A stretch of 64,000 nt of DNA, taken from NCBI RefSeq assembly GCF_013927005.1, contig NZ_CP055930.1, positions 806,001 to 870,000 of the forward strand. Direction: 5' to 3'. Made by a program: the position numbers and the translations under genes. Each line of letters begins with the position of its first letter. The stretch's first letter is position 1. The notes beneath the pieces are model-generated. The model was not told the origin of the DNA and searched no databases. It saw only the letters and a list, made by a program, of their open reading frames with translations. The stretch comes from Enterobacter sp. RHBSTW-00175 (GTDB lineage: Bacteria; Pseudomonadota; Gammaproteobacteria; Enterobacterales; Enterobacteriaceae). Positions 40,865 through 53,400 of this stretch are shown piece after piece.

Positions 40865-41209
40865 ATGAATATTGAAGAAGTGGCGCCAGAAACCTGCGGT
40901 GTCACGGTCGAGCTGTTGACGAGTGTTGATCTGGGTCCTGAAATTGCTGGCATGGAAGGTCGTCAGTTACGTATGCGCAGGGTCACCATCGCGCCGGGCG
41001 GCGTTTTCGGGCCTGTGCATAACCATATCGACCGTCCAGGCACGGTCTACATTTTACAGGGCACCATCACCGATCACCGAAACGGTATTGCCACCGATTA
41101 CGGCCCCGGCGTGGGATGGCCGGAAGATCACGACACAACGCACTGGCTCGAAAATCGCGGAACACTTCCTGCGATCGAAATCTCCGTCGATATCGTCCAC
41201 ATCGCCTGA
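40865..41209 (+). CDS. Cupin-domain protein
   Basis: The 114-residue protein has the first cupin motif in APGGVFGPVHNHIDRPGTVY with two His, then ILQGTITDH, and the second motif around DYGPGVGWPEDHDTTHWLEN. Metal-binding His residues are therefore present. Single-domain cupins range from dioxygenases to sensors, and substrate is not evident. GAAGAGAGG lies about a dozen bases before the ATG. It has its own terminator at 41214-41243. Confidence 0.85.
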   Translation: MNIEEVAPETCGVTVELLTSVDLGPEIAGMEGRQLRMRRVTIAPGGVFGPVHNHIDRPGTVYILQGTITDHRNGIATDYGPGVGWPEDHDTTHWLENRGTLPAIEISVDIVHIA

Positions 41210-41213
41210 CAGA

Positions 41214-41243
41214 AAACCCGGCCTCTTTGTGCCGGGTTTGTTG
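41214..41243 (+). terminator. Rho-independent terminator of the cupin gene
   Basis: AAACCCGGC (41214-41222) pairs with GCCGGGTTT (41231-41239), then TGTTGTTG. Confidence 0.7.
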
Positions 41244-41308
41244 TTGCGGGCCGAATAAAATCTCTGCTCCATGCGTTAACACTATACCGGAATGATGGAG
41301 AGCCTTGT

Positions 41309-41884
41309 ATGACGCGTTTTGCCACCCTGTTGATTGTTATTTTATTCAGCCCGATGCTGCTTGCGGCACCCGTTCGTTATGACATCGACCAGCAGAAAAC
41401 AGGCATTGTGCTGTCGTGGCGCGCGTTTGGTGGGATCCTTTCCCAGGCGTGGCTGAAAGACGTCACCGGAAGAGTCACCCTCGATCCTGATAACGAATTT
41501 AATGACCAGATCCAGGTGACGATCCCGGTTGCGACGCTGATGGCGTCCAACAGCCTTCTCACCTGGCAGCTCAAAAGTAATATGTTTTTCGACGCCGAGC
41601 GCTATCCGACAATCGCGTTTATCAGCGACCGGGTCGTTATCCTCCAGAAGGGGCATTTTCGGGTGTTTGGCGTTCTGGACGTGCGGGAGATACGTCGTCC
41701 GGTCATTCTGGACGTCACACTTGAAGAGCAATCGCCATCATCGCTGACTCTCCATGCCACTACCGCTATCTCGCGTTCGGCATTCGGTCTGGATCGCTTC
41801 GCGATGGTTGTGGACGACCGCATTGCTATCGATATTAATATTGGGGCGCATCCACTGTCCGGGTCAGCCAATCACCCGCAGTAG
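41309..41884 (+). CDS. YceI-family periplasmic lipid-binding protein
   Basis: The 191-residue protein has a signal peptide (TLLIVILFSPMLLA-AP). The YceI beta-barrel follows: VRYDIDQQKTGIVLSWRAFG, then VTGRVTLDP, SNMFFDAERYPTIAFISD and AISRSAFGLDRF. YceI barrels bind isoprenoid lipids in the periplasm. It is convergent with the anti-sigma gene and overlaps its end by 21 bp. ATG at 41309 has GGAGAGC upstream. It may belong functionally with the sigma/anti-sigma pair, though it is on the other strand. Confidence 0.88.
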   Translation: MTRFATLLIVILFSPMLLAAPVRYDIDQQKTGIVLSWRAFGGILSQAWLKDVTGRVTLDPDNEFNDQIQVTIPVATLMASNSLLTWQLKSNMFFDAERYPTIAFISDRVVILQKGHFRVFGVLDVREIRRPVILDVTLEEQSPSSLTLHATTAISRSAFGLDRFAMVVDDRIAIDINIGAHPLSGSANHPQ

Positions 41885-42652
41885 CGCCTGCGCCGTTGCC
41901 TGGAGTTCTGAGGCCGGGTTTCGGCCAATCAGCACATACTGATGCCCGCGATGATTCCACCAGGCCAGGTTCATGCTGTGTCGTTTTTCCTGTTTAACCG
42001 GCGTTGTCTCCCCCGTGTCCGTGGCGGAAATACACAGCGCCATCGGGCCATAGTCGTGATGAAGCCAGGCAATCTGCGCAATCGAGGTGCGTTCGTAACG
42101 TAAAATACGCACCATCTTCAGCTCTGCCCCCGGCAGCATCAGCTGCTGTTCATCCAGCTGTAGCCCCAGATCCTGTGCGGTGCGGGCCAGACCACGTTGA
42201 AGCACCGGTGCGGCACTGTCGGCGTCCACCAGCGTTTCGGTACTGTAAAGCGACATATATTGCGCTTCCAGATCGCGGATCTGCGCACTCTCGTCGCGCT
42301 CTCCCGACGATGTTCGCACCAGATACCCCACGCCAGTTCCCAGCACCAAAAAGCTCAGCGATGCTGCAATTAATGCGCGGCGGCTGACATTTGCCTGCGG
42401 CGGCGAATTGGCGGCCAGATGTGCCTCCAGCCGTTCCTGCATTCGGGCCAGCGGCGCTTCGTTAAGTAACGGGGCAAACGCGCTTTGATAATCCTGATGG
42501 CTTTTACGCAATTCAGCCGTGCGCCCGGCAAGCTGTTCATCACGTTGCAGATACTGTTCAAACTGGCGCGCATCCTCGCTCTGCATCTCGCCATCCAGCC
42601 AGGTGACAATGGCATCGTCGTGATACGGGGGAGTAAAACGGGTAGTTTTCAA
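41864..42652 (-). CDS. Anti-sigma factor with one membrane helix
   Basis: The 262-residue protein begins with a cytosolic helical domain (DAIVTWLDGEMQSEDARQFE), the anti-sigma opening WLDGE...D without the zinc HCC motif. A single transmembrane helix lies near 92-110 (ALIAASLSFLVLGTGVGYLV) and an exported domain of about 150 residues follows. Its ATG overlaps the sigma gene stop by four bases. It should hold the ECF sigma factor at the membrane until an envelope or redox signal releases it; the signal is not visible. Confidence 0.88.
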   Translation of the reverse strand: MKTTRFTPPYHDDAIVTWLDGEMQSEDARQFEQYLQRDEQLAGRTAELRKSHQDYQSAFAPLLNEAPLARMQERLEAHLAANSPPQANVSRRALIAASLSFLVLGTGVGYLVRTSSGERDESAQIRDLEAQYMSLYSTETLVDADSAAPVLQRGLARTAQDLGLQLDEQQLMLPGAELKMVRILRYERTSIAQIAWLHHDYGPMALCISATDTGETTPVKQEKRHSMNLAWWNHRGHQYVLIGRNPASELQATAQALLRVIG

Positions 42653-43164
42653 GAGCGTTTCTCCTTTGCAGTGGGCGGCAGGTCAAACGACTTCACCAGC
42701 GTCGCGCGCGCGGTGGCTAAACGACTCATGATCGTGCCAACAGGAACCGCTAACGTGTCCGCCGCCTCCTGATAGGTAAACCCTTCAACATAAACTAAAA
42801 ACACGGTATTCCGTTGCGCCTCAGGCAGCGCATTCACCCGCTGCATAATTTGCCGGTAACGCAGGCTGTCATCATTGCTTTCGCGGGTATCTGGCGCTTC
42901 CAGTTCGTCGCTTTCCACAAAGCCCTGCCCCTGCCGGACACGACGCGCACGCAGATCGGAAACCCATATTGAATGCAGAATCGAAAACAGCCACCTGTCG
43001 ATGCGCGTACCCGGCGTAAACTGCGCGCTCTTTTCGAGCGCACGCACGCAGGTGGACTGAACCAACTCTTCGGCAATATCACGATTTCGCGACAACACCA
43101 GCCCGTAGCGCCACAGGCGCGTCAGGTGTGCTGCAAGCTGCTGGCGAACGTCACTGGTTGTGAT
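42649..43164 (-). CDS. ECF-type RNA polymerase sigma factor, apparent AUC start
   Basis: Regions 2 and 4 are clear: IAEELVQSTCVRALEKSAQF with WLFSILHSIWVSDLRARR, and LPEAQRNTVFLVYVEGFTYQ with VPVGTIMSRLATAR. The first conventional start in frame is a GTG at 43098, which cuts into region 2. The frame extends to 43164, where ATC ACA ACC AGT follows GGGAGGAG by six bases. The extra residues TTSDVRQQLAAHLTRLWRYG look like the missing start of region 2. I therefore propose ATC (AUC) as start, giving 171 residues. It is preceded by a TPR gene 22 bp upstream and overlaps the anti-sigma gene by ATGA. Confidence 0.75.
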   Translation of the reverse strand: MTTSDVRQQLAAHLTRLWRYGLVLSRNRDIAEELVQSTCVRALEKSAQFTPGTRIDRWLFSILHSIWVSDLRARRVRQGQGFVESDELEAPDTRESNDDSLRYRQIMQRVNALPEAQRNTVFLVYVEGFTYQEAADTLAVPVGTIMSRLATARATLVKSFDLPPTAKEKRS

Positions 43165-43185
43165 TTTTAGCTCCTCCCACGGGGC

Positions 43186-43722
43186 TCAGGACTCAGAATG
43201 TCCGTTAATGGCGGCCTGCAAATCGCGATACTCTTCGCAGGTCTGGCCACAAATACCGGCAATAACTTTCAGCTGTTCTTTTGCCAGATCGGGGCGACCT
43301 TTTACCATCCAGGCTTCGCCCAGGTATTCACGGGCTTTGGCGTAGTTAGGCTCCAGGGCAAGCGAACGCTGGTAATAGCCAATCCCTTCATCCGTGCGGC
43401 CAAGCTTACGCGTCGCGTAGCCCCGGTAGTTCCAGGCTTCTGCCGTATTGCTGTTTTTCAGGGTATCGAGCAGGTTCAATGCTGCCTGATACTCCCCTTT
43501 TTTTGCCAGATGATAGGCATAGTTGGTCTTGTCCTGATCGCTCAGACTGCTGGTTTTATCCGGTACACATTTCTGGCTTACGCTGTCGTATACCTGCCCG
43601 GACGGGCAATCAGGTGTTTTACTCTCAGTACTATTATTACCCATTGCCAGCGCAAGTGGGGATTGCAGGAAAAGCACCAGTGCTGAAACGGCCAGGTAAC
43701 GAGTCGTGGTCAACGTTTTCAT
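43186..43722 (-). CDS. Periplasmic TPR-repeat protein
   Basis: The start is the ATG at 43722 with TGGAGC upstream; a longer frame has no ribosome site. The 178-residue protein has a signal peptide (VSALVLFLQSPLALA-MG), a short Cys-containing segment (PDCPSGQVYDSVSQKCVPD) and two to three TPR units. The units include YAYHLAKKGEYQAALNLLDT, AWNYRGYATRKLGRTDEGI and YYQRSLALEPNYAKAREYLG. It heads an operon with the ECF sigma and anti-sigma genes, so it may take part in the same signalling or be a target of it. Confidence 0.85.
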   Translation of the reverse strand: MKTLTTTRYLAVSALVLFLQSPLALAMGNNSTESKTPDCPSGQVYDSVSQKCVPDKTSSLSDQDKTNYAYHLAKKGEYQAALNLLDTLKNSNTAEAWNYRGYATRKLGRTDEGIGYYQRSLALEPNYAKAREYLGEAWMVKGRPDLAKEQLKVIAGICGQTCEEYRDLQAAINGHSES

Positions 43723-44407
43723 GTTCTGCTCCAGGATAAATGCACAGTGGGTGTTCATGCAGTTAACGCGTGACCTGGATTTTTTATTCATCACCTGGTG
43801 CACTTTTTTCAGCGAAAAGGGGGGGTGATACCCACAACAGATAATGCGTATTTTTAATACATATTCATGCCAATTATGATTATAAAAATAGTGCTAGCAG
43901 ATTATATTTTTCACGCCACTACGCCATTAAATCATTTAATGGATAATATATCATATTCTTCAATTAATATAATGAAGCTTAAACATCTGTTAAGCTACCG
44001 TTAAGTTACTATATAAATAAAATAAGCCAGCATCAAAAAATCAATACCCCTAACGCAAATTAATCACTTTACCTCAGAGTAGAATCGTCAAAAAACAACA
44101 ATAATCGATTGATAATTAACACAAAAGCCATCACACACCATCATCACTGTCATTCTGCGTTTATTCGCTGGCGCTACATTTGCGCAATCGCCTGTTTATA
44201 GCTATATCCTTTTTACAGGCAATTAAATAATAACAACATTAATAAAAAGGTTTTATCGAAAATAAACACTGAGAATATCGCCATCGACATCAAATAATAC
44301 GTTTCACGCGCGTAGCCACTCTTCAAACTGGCGGGTCTCGCTCGCTCTGAAGAAACCAAAAGAGAGTTGCTAATCCAAATAGTATCGCTGCCGGGAGCCG
44401 TTACCCT
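43723..44407. promoter_or_regulatory. Long AT-rich regulatory region upstream of the adhesin operon
   Basis: About 680 bp without a gene, between divergent transcription units. It contains a perfect 9-bp inverted repeat, CCATTAAAT-C-ATTTAATGG (43924-43942). The AT-richness (about 43820-44130) suggests silencing by H-NS, as is common for large adhesins. The ribosome site of the adhesin is GGGAGCCG at 44394-44401. Confidence 0.5.
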
Positions 44408-47400
44408 ATGAGCAAAATATCTGTCATCTCAAAACTGACTGGTGTGGAGTCAACCACAGAAGGCACTCAGGTCACTCTGACCCACTCTTCTGTCATTAAG
44501 CTTCACCTTGAGCGCTCCGATATCGACCACTTTGCCCGCAGTAGCAACGATCTGATTATCACCCTTCACTCGGGTGAAACCATCACCATTAAGAACTTCT
44601 ACGTTGCGGATGCGCAAGGACTTAGCCAGCTGGTACTTGAAGAGGATGGCGGCCTGCTGTGGTGGGTTGATGATCCGGCGGTGGTGCACTTCGAGTCCAT
44701 CGCTTCCACGGATGTACTGCTTGCCGCAGCGGGGACAGAGTCCGCAACCGGTGGCGCCGTGTGGCCCTGGGTACTTGGCGGTGTTGCCGCGGCAGGGGGC
44801 ATTGCCCTTGCCGCAGGTGGCGGTGGTGGCGGCGGTGGTGGTGGTCACAGTAGTGGCGGCAATGGCGGGCAAAACCCTGGTACCGATCCAACAGACCCCA
44901 CTACACCGGTAGACCCGGCCGATCCTGATACCACCGCCCCGGCGGCCCCGACGATCACCGGTGCCAGTGATGATGTTGGCTCAATTCAGGGGGCGCTCTC
45001 TCGCGGTCAAAGTACCGATGATACGCGCCCTACCTTCAGCGGCGTGGCGGAAGCTGGCGCGAAGGTGACAATTTATGACAACGGTAAAGCCATCGGCACA
45101 GTGACTGCGGGCAGTGACGGCAAATGGCAATTCACTCCCTCTTCAGATTTGAGCGAAGGCGCGCACAGCATTACCTCAAAAGCCACCGATAGCGCAGGTA
45201 ACACTGGCCCTGCATCCCCATCGTTTACCGTGATAATAGATACCACTCCACCCGCAACACCCGGCGTGCTGAGCGCCAGCGATCGCACGGGCTCCAGCGC
45301 CATTCCGATCCTGAGCGGCCAGTACACCCATGCCGGCAAACCCGTGTTGAGCGGAAAAGGTGACCCGGGCGATACCATCACCCTGTATGACAAAGGGGTG
45401 AAAATTGGCGAAACGACGGTAGATGCGAAAGGTAACTGGAGCTTTACGCCAGGTAAGACGCTTTCAGAAGGTGCGCACTCCCTGACGCTCACCGAAACCG
45501 ATCCCGCCGGGAACACCAGCGGGATGTCCAGGCCTCTGAACTTTATTATCGACACTCAGCCGCCTGCTACCCCAGTTGCACAGATTAACGGCACGGGGGA
45601 TCAGGTCACCGGCACGGCCGAAGCCGGCAGTATTATTACCATCAAAAACAGCGCCGGAACGGTGATTGGGACCACCACCACAGACGGGACTGGCCACTTC
45701 ACCCTTACGCTCTCGCCTGCCCTCACCAACGGTGAAAAAATATCGATAATCGCCACTGACGAAGCCGGTAACCCGAGTGCCCCGGCAAACCTGAATGCCC
45801 CGGATACCACACCGCCGGCCATTCCTGATGGCGTGGCGGTATCTCAGGATGGCGACCACGTTACCGGCACAGCCGAGCCGGGCAGTACCATTATCGTGAA
45901 GGGGGAAAACGGCCAGCAAATTGGTACGGGAACCACCGACAATAACGGTCATTTCGACGTAACCATCTCCCCGGGGCAAAAAAACGGTGAGCTGCTGGAC
46001 GTCACGGCAACCGATGGCGCAAACAACACCAGCCAGCCGGCCCATGCCACTGCCCCGGATACCACTCCACCGGCCGCACCGACCGACCTGGATGTCTCAG
46101 CAGATGGCACGGAGCTAACCGGTAAAGCTGAAGCGGGCAGCACCGTCACCGTGACCAACAGCACGGGCACCGTGGGAACGGCGCTGGTGGACGATCAGGG
46201 TAACTTTACAATCACGCTCAACCCGGCACAAAACAACGGTGAAACCTTAACCGCACGGGCAACCGACCCGGCAGGCAATACCGGCGATCCGGCCAGTACC
46301 GTTGCGCCAGACACGACACCAGCGCAAACGCCAGAGATAATCGGCGTGACGGATAACCAGGCTGACTTCACCGGCAGCGTGGCTAATGGCGGCATCACAA
46401 ACGACAACCACCCTACCATCTACGGTAAAGGCGAAGCGGGCACTACGCTGGACCTGTACACCAACGGCAATAAAATTGGCTCGACGGTGATTTTGTCTGA
46501 CGGCACCTGGAGCTTCCCGGCGGATGTGCATCTGGTAGAAGGCGGGAACGTCATTACGGCAAAAGCGGTAGACAGCAAAGGCCAGGAGAGCGGCTGGTCC
46601 GCCACCTGGAGCATTACCGTCGATACCAGCGCCCCGAACGCCCCTGTTATCAGCCAGGTGATTGACGATGCTGCGGCCAGTACAGGGAATATCACCAGCG
46701 GGCAGCTCACCAACGACACCACCCCAACCTTTAACGGCACCGGGGAGGCTGGCGCAACCATTAACGTAATGGAAAACGGCAATATCATAGGTACTGCGCT
46801 GGTCGCGCCAAACGGGTCATGGACATGGACACCGTCCAGTGCCTCCGCCTTTGTCACCGGGACACACAACCTGAGTTTTGTGGCCGTTGATGCTGCGGGT
46901 AACCACAGCACCACCGCCACCAGTTTTGTGCTTAACCTTTCAACGGTAGCCCCTGGCAAACCGACCATTGATAACGTAACCGATGATGTGGGCAGCGAGA
47001 AAGGCCCGGTCACCAGTGGTCAACCGACCGATGACACCCAGCCCCTTTTCGAAGGGAAAACGGATGTGGGTAGCACCGTTGCCATTTACGACGGCAGCAA
47101 GTTCCTGGGCAACGCAACGGTAGATGCCTCCGGCAACTGGAGTTTTACGCCGCCTCTGCCGCTTGGCGAAGGGTCGCACAGCATTACGGCGGTCGCCATC
47201 AATGCCGCCGGGAACACCACCACTTCCAGCACGTTTAACGTGGTGGTGGATACCATTGCGCCAGATGCCCCGTCCACCCCGGTTGTCACCGTGAACCCGG
47301 ACGGCACGGACGTCATACTCGCACCAGGGCAGCCAACCCGCGATACCACGCCGACCCTGAGCGGAACCGGCACAAAAGGGGATGTGATCACCATCTACAA

Positions 47401-50400
47401 CGGCAACGCAGTGCTGGGCACCGCCGAGGTTGATGATACCGGCCACTGGAGCTGGACGCCTACAACGCCATTGCCGAACGGAACTTACAACATCACCCTG
47501 ACCGCCACCGACAAAGACGGCGCGGGCAATGAGAGCGCCGCCTCGCACGGGGCGACCATTATTATTGATACCGATCCACCAGCCACGCCGTCGGCTCCGA
47601 CCATTACTGATAACGTGGATGCATTCACCGGGGTTATCGCCAATAACGGCACCACCAACGATCCGCGCCCGGTGCTGAGCGGAACAGGTTCAGCGGGTGA
47701 TGTGATCACCATTTACGACGACTATAACGGCACCAAAAGTCCGATTGGTACGGCGACGGTTGATATCAACGGCAACTGGAACTTCCAGCCATCGGCGCTG
47801 GGCCAGGGCGATCACACCTTCAGCACTACAGCAAAAGACGAAGCCGGGAACGTCAGCGCAAGCGGTACGCCGATTACCGTGACGGTAGATACCTTAGTGC
47901 CTGCGCAGCCTTCAGATATCAGCATTAACGTGCAGGGCACCACGCTGTCCGGTACGGCTGAAGCAGGCTCTACGGTGGAAATTCGCGATGCCAACAACAA
48001 CCTGATTGGTACCGGCACCGCCGATTCCAACAACCACTTCAGCATTACTCTGACCAGCCCCCAGACGTCAGGGAATAACCTGACCGTGACCGCCGAAGAC
48101 AAAGCCGGGAACACCAGCGATCCTGCCAGCTACCAGGTCACCGGCACCGTTCAGCCCCCCACCATCGACACCATTATCGATGATGTTGGCATCCTGGTAG
48201 GGAACGTGAAAGGCAGTACTTCAGACGATACGCTGCCGGTGCTGAACGGTACGGCTGCCGCAGGCAGCACCGTGAACCTGTACCAGGACGGGCTGCTCCT
48301 GACCACCTTCACACTGGGTGCCAGCCAGACAAGCTGGAGCTATCAGCTGACCACACCGCTTGTCTCGGGCACACACAGCTTTACCGCCACGGCCACGGTG
48401 GGTTCTGCCACCAGCGATCTCTCCGCCGCCGCCAGCGTGACTATCGATCTGATTTCTGTGGGCGTTCCGGTTATCGATGCAGTCACTGACAATGTTCCGC
48501 CTTACACCGGGCCGCTGACCAACGGGCAATCCACTAACGATAACACCCCAACCCTGAGCGGCACCGCAGGCGTGGGCGATATCATCACCATCTTTGATAA
48601 CGGGCTGCCGATTGGCGTCGCGACGGCGGTGGCAAATGGGGCATGGTCCTTCACTCCCGTCCCCCAGTTGGATGGGCTTCACACCTATACCATTACCGTG
48701 ACTCACCTGGGCATTACCAGCCTGCCTTCCATGCCATTTATGGTGGTCATCGACACCACAGCACCAGATAAACCGACGATCACAACCATTACTGACGACG
48801 TTCCGCTGTACGTGGGCGGCATCGACAAGAACGCGTCCACCAACGACACCACACCAACCCTGAACGGCAAAGCCGAAGCGGGCAGCACGGTGACCATCAG
48901 CGATAACGGCACGGTGCTGGGTACAGCACTGGCCGACGTCAACGGCAACTGGACCTTTACGCCTTCAAAAGCGCTGGCAGACGGTCAGCACAGCTTCACG
49001 GTGGTGGCAACCGATCCGCTGGGCAACCAGAGTACGGTGTCGGACAGCTACGGTATTACTATCTCTACCACACCGCCCGCACAGCCAACGCTGGATACGG
49101 TCTATGACGATGTGCAGGGAAGCGTGGGCAATCTCACCAACGGTCAGTTGACCAACGATAACCTGCCGACCCTGAGCGGTACGGGCAGCGAAGGCAATAT
49201 CATTCACATTCTGGATAACGGCGTGCAGATAGGCACGGCGATTGTGAGCGGCGGCGTCTGGAGCTTCACCCCAACCACGGCCCTGACTGATGGCGTACAT
49301 AACCTGCGCATTTATGCCAACGACGATGCGGGCAACGTGTCCACTACCACGCCTGTTTTCGCCATCACCGTCGATGCCACCGCTCCGGCCACACCTGCCG
49401 TCACCGGCGTCCTGGACGATGTGGGTTCGATTACCGGGCAAATAGCAGCTAACGGTCGCACCGATGACAATCGTCCGACCCTGAGCGGCACCGGGGATGC
49501 CGGCACCACCATCCACATCAAAGATGGCGCAAACGAAATTGGTACCGCAGTGGTCACTGCGGGGGGCACCTGGACATTTACCCCTACTGCGAATCTGGCC
49601 GACGGGCTGCACAGCCTGGTCATCACCGCCACCGACCCGGCCGGGAATACCAGCACCGGCAGCACAACCGTGACCTTCACGGTAGATACCAGCGCGCCAG
49701 TTGCCCCGATAGTCGCAAGCGTAATCGACAACGTGGGTACGACGGTGACCCTGGCCAATGGCGATTCCACCAACGACACCACACCAGCCTTTAACGGCAC
49801 CACGGAAGGCAATGCCCTGATCACCGTCTACGACAATGGCAAGCAAATTGGCCAGGTCACAGCAGACGGCTCAGGATTGTGGGCTTACACCCCCGCCGCA
49901 CTGACAGAGGGCAGCCACAGCTTCACCTTTACCGCCACCGATGTGGTCGGAAACGTAGGCCCGGCCTCCCCGCCGTATGTGCTGGTGGTTGACCTGACGC
50001 CGCCTGCCGCACCGGCCATCACGCAGGCGGTGGATGATTTCGGCACCATTCAGGGGCCACTGGGCGCCGGGCAGCTCACCGATGACGCCCAGCCACTGCT
50101 AAAAGGCACCAGCGAGCCGCTCGCCACGGTCAACGTCTATGACGGAGGCACGCTCATCGGCACGACTAACGCCGATATCAACGGCAACTGGTCGTTGCAA
50201 CTGAGCGCCAACCTGAGCGAAACCACCCACAGCTTCACGGCACGGGCGGTAGATGCAGCCGGTAACATCAGCAACCCGTCTGCACCGTTCCAGCTGACCG
50301 TCGATACCACGCCGCCAGCTCCGCCGGTTATCCTTACCGTGGCTGATGACGCAGGCCCGAACATTGGCAATCTCACCAGTGGCCAACTGACGGACGACAA

Positions 50401-53400
50401 CAAACCGACCCTGAGCGGCACGGCGGTAGCGGGTTCACTGGTTCGTATTTACGATGGCAGCACCCTGCTTGGCAGCGTTGTCGCCACCAACGGCAACTTG
50501 AGCTTTACTCCAACCAGCCCGCTTACCGATGGCTCGCACACGCTCAGGGCCACGGCCAGCGATCCGGCAGGCAACGTCAGCGGTGATTCAAACACCTTCA
50601 CCCTGGTGGTGGATGCGACCGCACCGAACGCGCCAGCCATTACCTCCATCGTGGACGATGTGGGCAGCATCACCGGGCCAGTGACCAGCTCAACCCCCAC
50701 CAACGACACGCGGCCTGCGCTGAACGGCACCGCAGAAGCCAACAGCGTGGTGAAAATTTATGATGGCACTACGCTTGTCGGCCAGGTTACCGCAGATGCC
50801 AACGGCAACTGGAGCCTGCCACAGACCACCACCATCCTCAGCGACGGGCAGCATAACTTTACCGTTACCGCCACGGATGCTGCGGGTAACACCAGTACCG
50901 CATCCCCTGTCACCTCTATTGTGGTGGATACCCTTGCACCGGTGGCGCCGGGCGGACTGGCGGTGGTTAACGTTGGTACGCGCGTAACGGGTACAGCAGA
51001 AGCGGGCAGCACCGTGACCATCACCACCAGCGGCGGTACGGTGCTCGGCACCGCCACGGCGGACGGTAACGGCAACTTTACCGCCACCATCAACCCGGCG
51101 CAGACCAGCGGTGAAACGCTGCTGGCCTTTGCCACCGATAAAGCGGGCAACGTCGGGCTTTCTTCCCCGGTCATCGCACCGTTTACCACCCTGCCGGGTG
51201 CGCCAGTCATCAACACCGTGACAGATGATTTCGGTACGGTGAAAGGCACGCTGAGTAACGGGCAGAGTACCGACGACGCCACTCCGACGCTTGCGGGGAC
51301 CGCGCAGCCAGGCTCAACGGTGACCCTGTTTAACAACGGGGTGTCGATGGGCACAGTCACCGCTGACGTAAACGGCAACTGGAGCTTTACCGCGCCCGCT
51401 CTGAGCGAAGGTGCGCATACGTTCACAGCAACCGCCTCCAACGGCACGGGTACCGGCCCGGTTTCGGGCAGCATTGCCGTGGTTGTGGATACCACCGCAC
51501 CAGGCATCCCGACAGGCACTTTTAACGCCGATGGCAGCGTGCTGACCGGTCAGGCCGAAGCGGGCAGCACGGTCACCATTCGCCTGCCGGATGGCACCAC
51601 CTACACCACGACGGCCAACGCCAGCGGTGTCTTCTCTCTGACCTTTGCCAACAAGCAAACTGAAGGGGGAACTCTGACACTGAACGCGACCGATGCCGCA
51701 GGTAACACTTCACTGCCGGGGCAGGCTATCGCCCCTAACCTGCCGCTGTCTGCAGCGAATAACCTCGACGAGCTGAACTTCACCACCACGGCGACAGTGA
51801 CCGATGCCCAGTACAGCGATTACGGTCTGCTGCTGGTGGGCGCGGTAGGTAACGTGCTCTCGCTGCTGGGGAACAACAGCGCGCAGGTCACCTTCACCAT
51901 TGACCCGGGAGCGTCGGCCAATATCAGTATTAACGCCTACGGGACGGGCGCGGTGCTCAGCTTGCTCAACACCATGCAGATTGTGGTGCAGCACTGGGAC
52001 GCCACCAACAACGTCTGGACTACGGTGGTGGACTCCGGGGATGGCAGCACGCTGAACCTGTTGACCCTCGGGGCGAACGGCGTATCCCTGAACCTGACCG
52101 GGCTGCCTCAGGGGCAGTATCGGGTGCTGACCTACAATACCAGCCTGCTGGCAACAGGGGCTTACAGCAGCCTCGATGTGGACGTCACGCAAACCAGTGC
52201 GGGCACCATTGTTGGCAGCAACCTGAACGTTGCGGGTAACGTGATAACCGACAACGATGCCGTCTCCGGCAGCGACAACGCGCCGTCCGGCACGCTGGTC
52301 ACCCAGGTGACGAACGCGCAGGGCCAGACCATCGCGATCAATGCCAGCGGCACCACCGTGGTTCACGGTCTGTACGGCGACTTGACCATCAGCGCCAACG
52401 GGACCTACACCTACACGCTGACCACCACCAGCGCCAGCGCCAACGGCCGCACGGAGAACTTCACCTACACCATCGCGCATAACGGCTCAACCGCCAGCGC
52501 CCAGCTGGTGATTTCGCTTGGCACCAGCTCCGGGGCAACGGTCGCCCATGCGACGGCTGTAGATGACGCGACAAGCTTCACTTTCGATACCAGCGTTCAT
52601 GCCATCGACAACGGGACATCATCCCAGGGCGGGTTCACGGTGGTGGGCGTCAGTCTGGGCAACGTGCTGAGTCTTGACGTGCTAAGTAACCTCAGCAACC
52701 CGATTATCTATAACGTCGATCAGGGCACCACCCGCACCATGACGTTGCAGGCAAGCGTTGGCGGGGTAGCCATCGGCTCGGTGTTTGACCTTTACGTCTA
52801 TAAGTTCAACGCCGCAACCCAGACCTACCAGCAGTATCGTTACGATAAAAGCTGGCTGACCGCGCCGCTGCTGGGCGGCACGTCCGGCAAGCTAACGCTG
52901 GATCTCCCGGCCGGGCAGTATCTGTTCCTGCTGAATACCGCATCGGGGATCACCGCCCTGACTGGCTACACCCTGAACGTGCTTGAGGATCACGTTTACA
53001 CCGTATCCAGCACCGACGGTTCGACCACCGGTAACGTGATGGCGGACGACATCCTGCCAACCGGCGTGACCGCCACGGTGACCGAAGTGAACGGCGTGCA
53101 GGTTAACGCAACCGGCACCACAACCATTCAGGGGCTGTACGGCACACTGACCATTGATGCTCAGGGCCACTACAGCTACACCCTGAAAGCCGGCACCGGG
53201 GCAGACAAAATCCGCACCCCGGATACCTTTGTCTACACCATTACCGACTCGACCGGGCACAAGGACAGCGCGTCGCTCAACATCACCCCAACGCCGCACG
53301 CGCTGGATGCCATCGACGATGTCAGCAAACTGGTGACCTTTGATGCCACACAGCACATCGCAGCCTGGAGCGATACCTCCGTTGGCAGCGCAAGCTGGCA

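Noticed and set aside
42649..43098. Sigma factor starting at GTG 43098
   Set aside because: Would remove part of conserved region 2 and has no Shine-Dalgarno; the AUC at 43164 fits better.
48965..49846. Long minus-strand frames opposite the adhesin repeats
   Set aside because: Produced by the repeated codon pattern of the Ig-like domains on the other strand.
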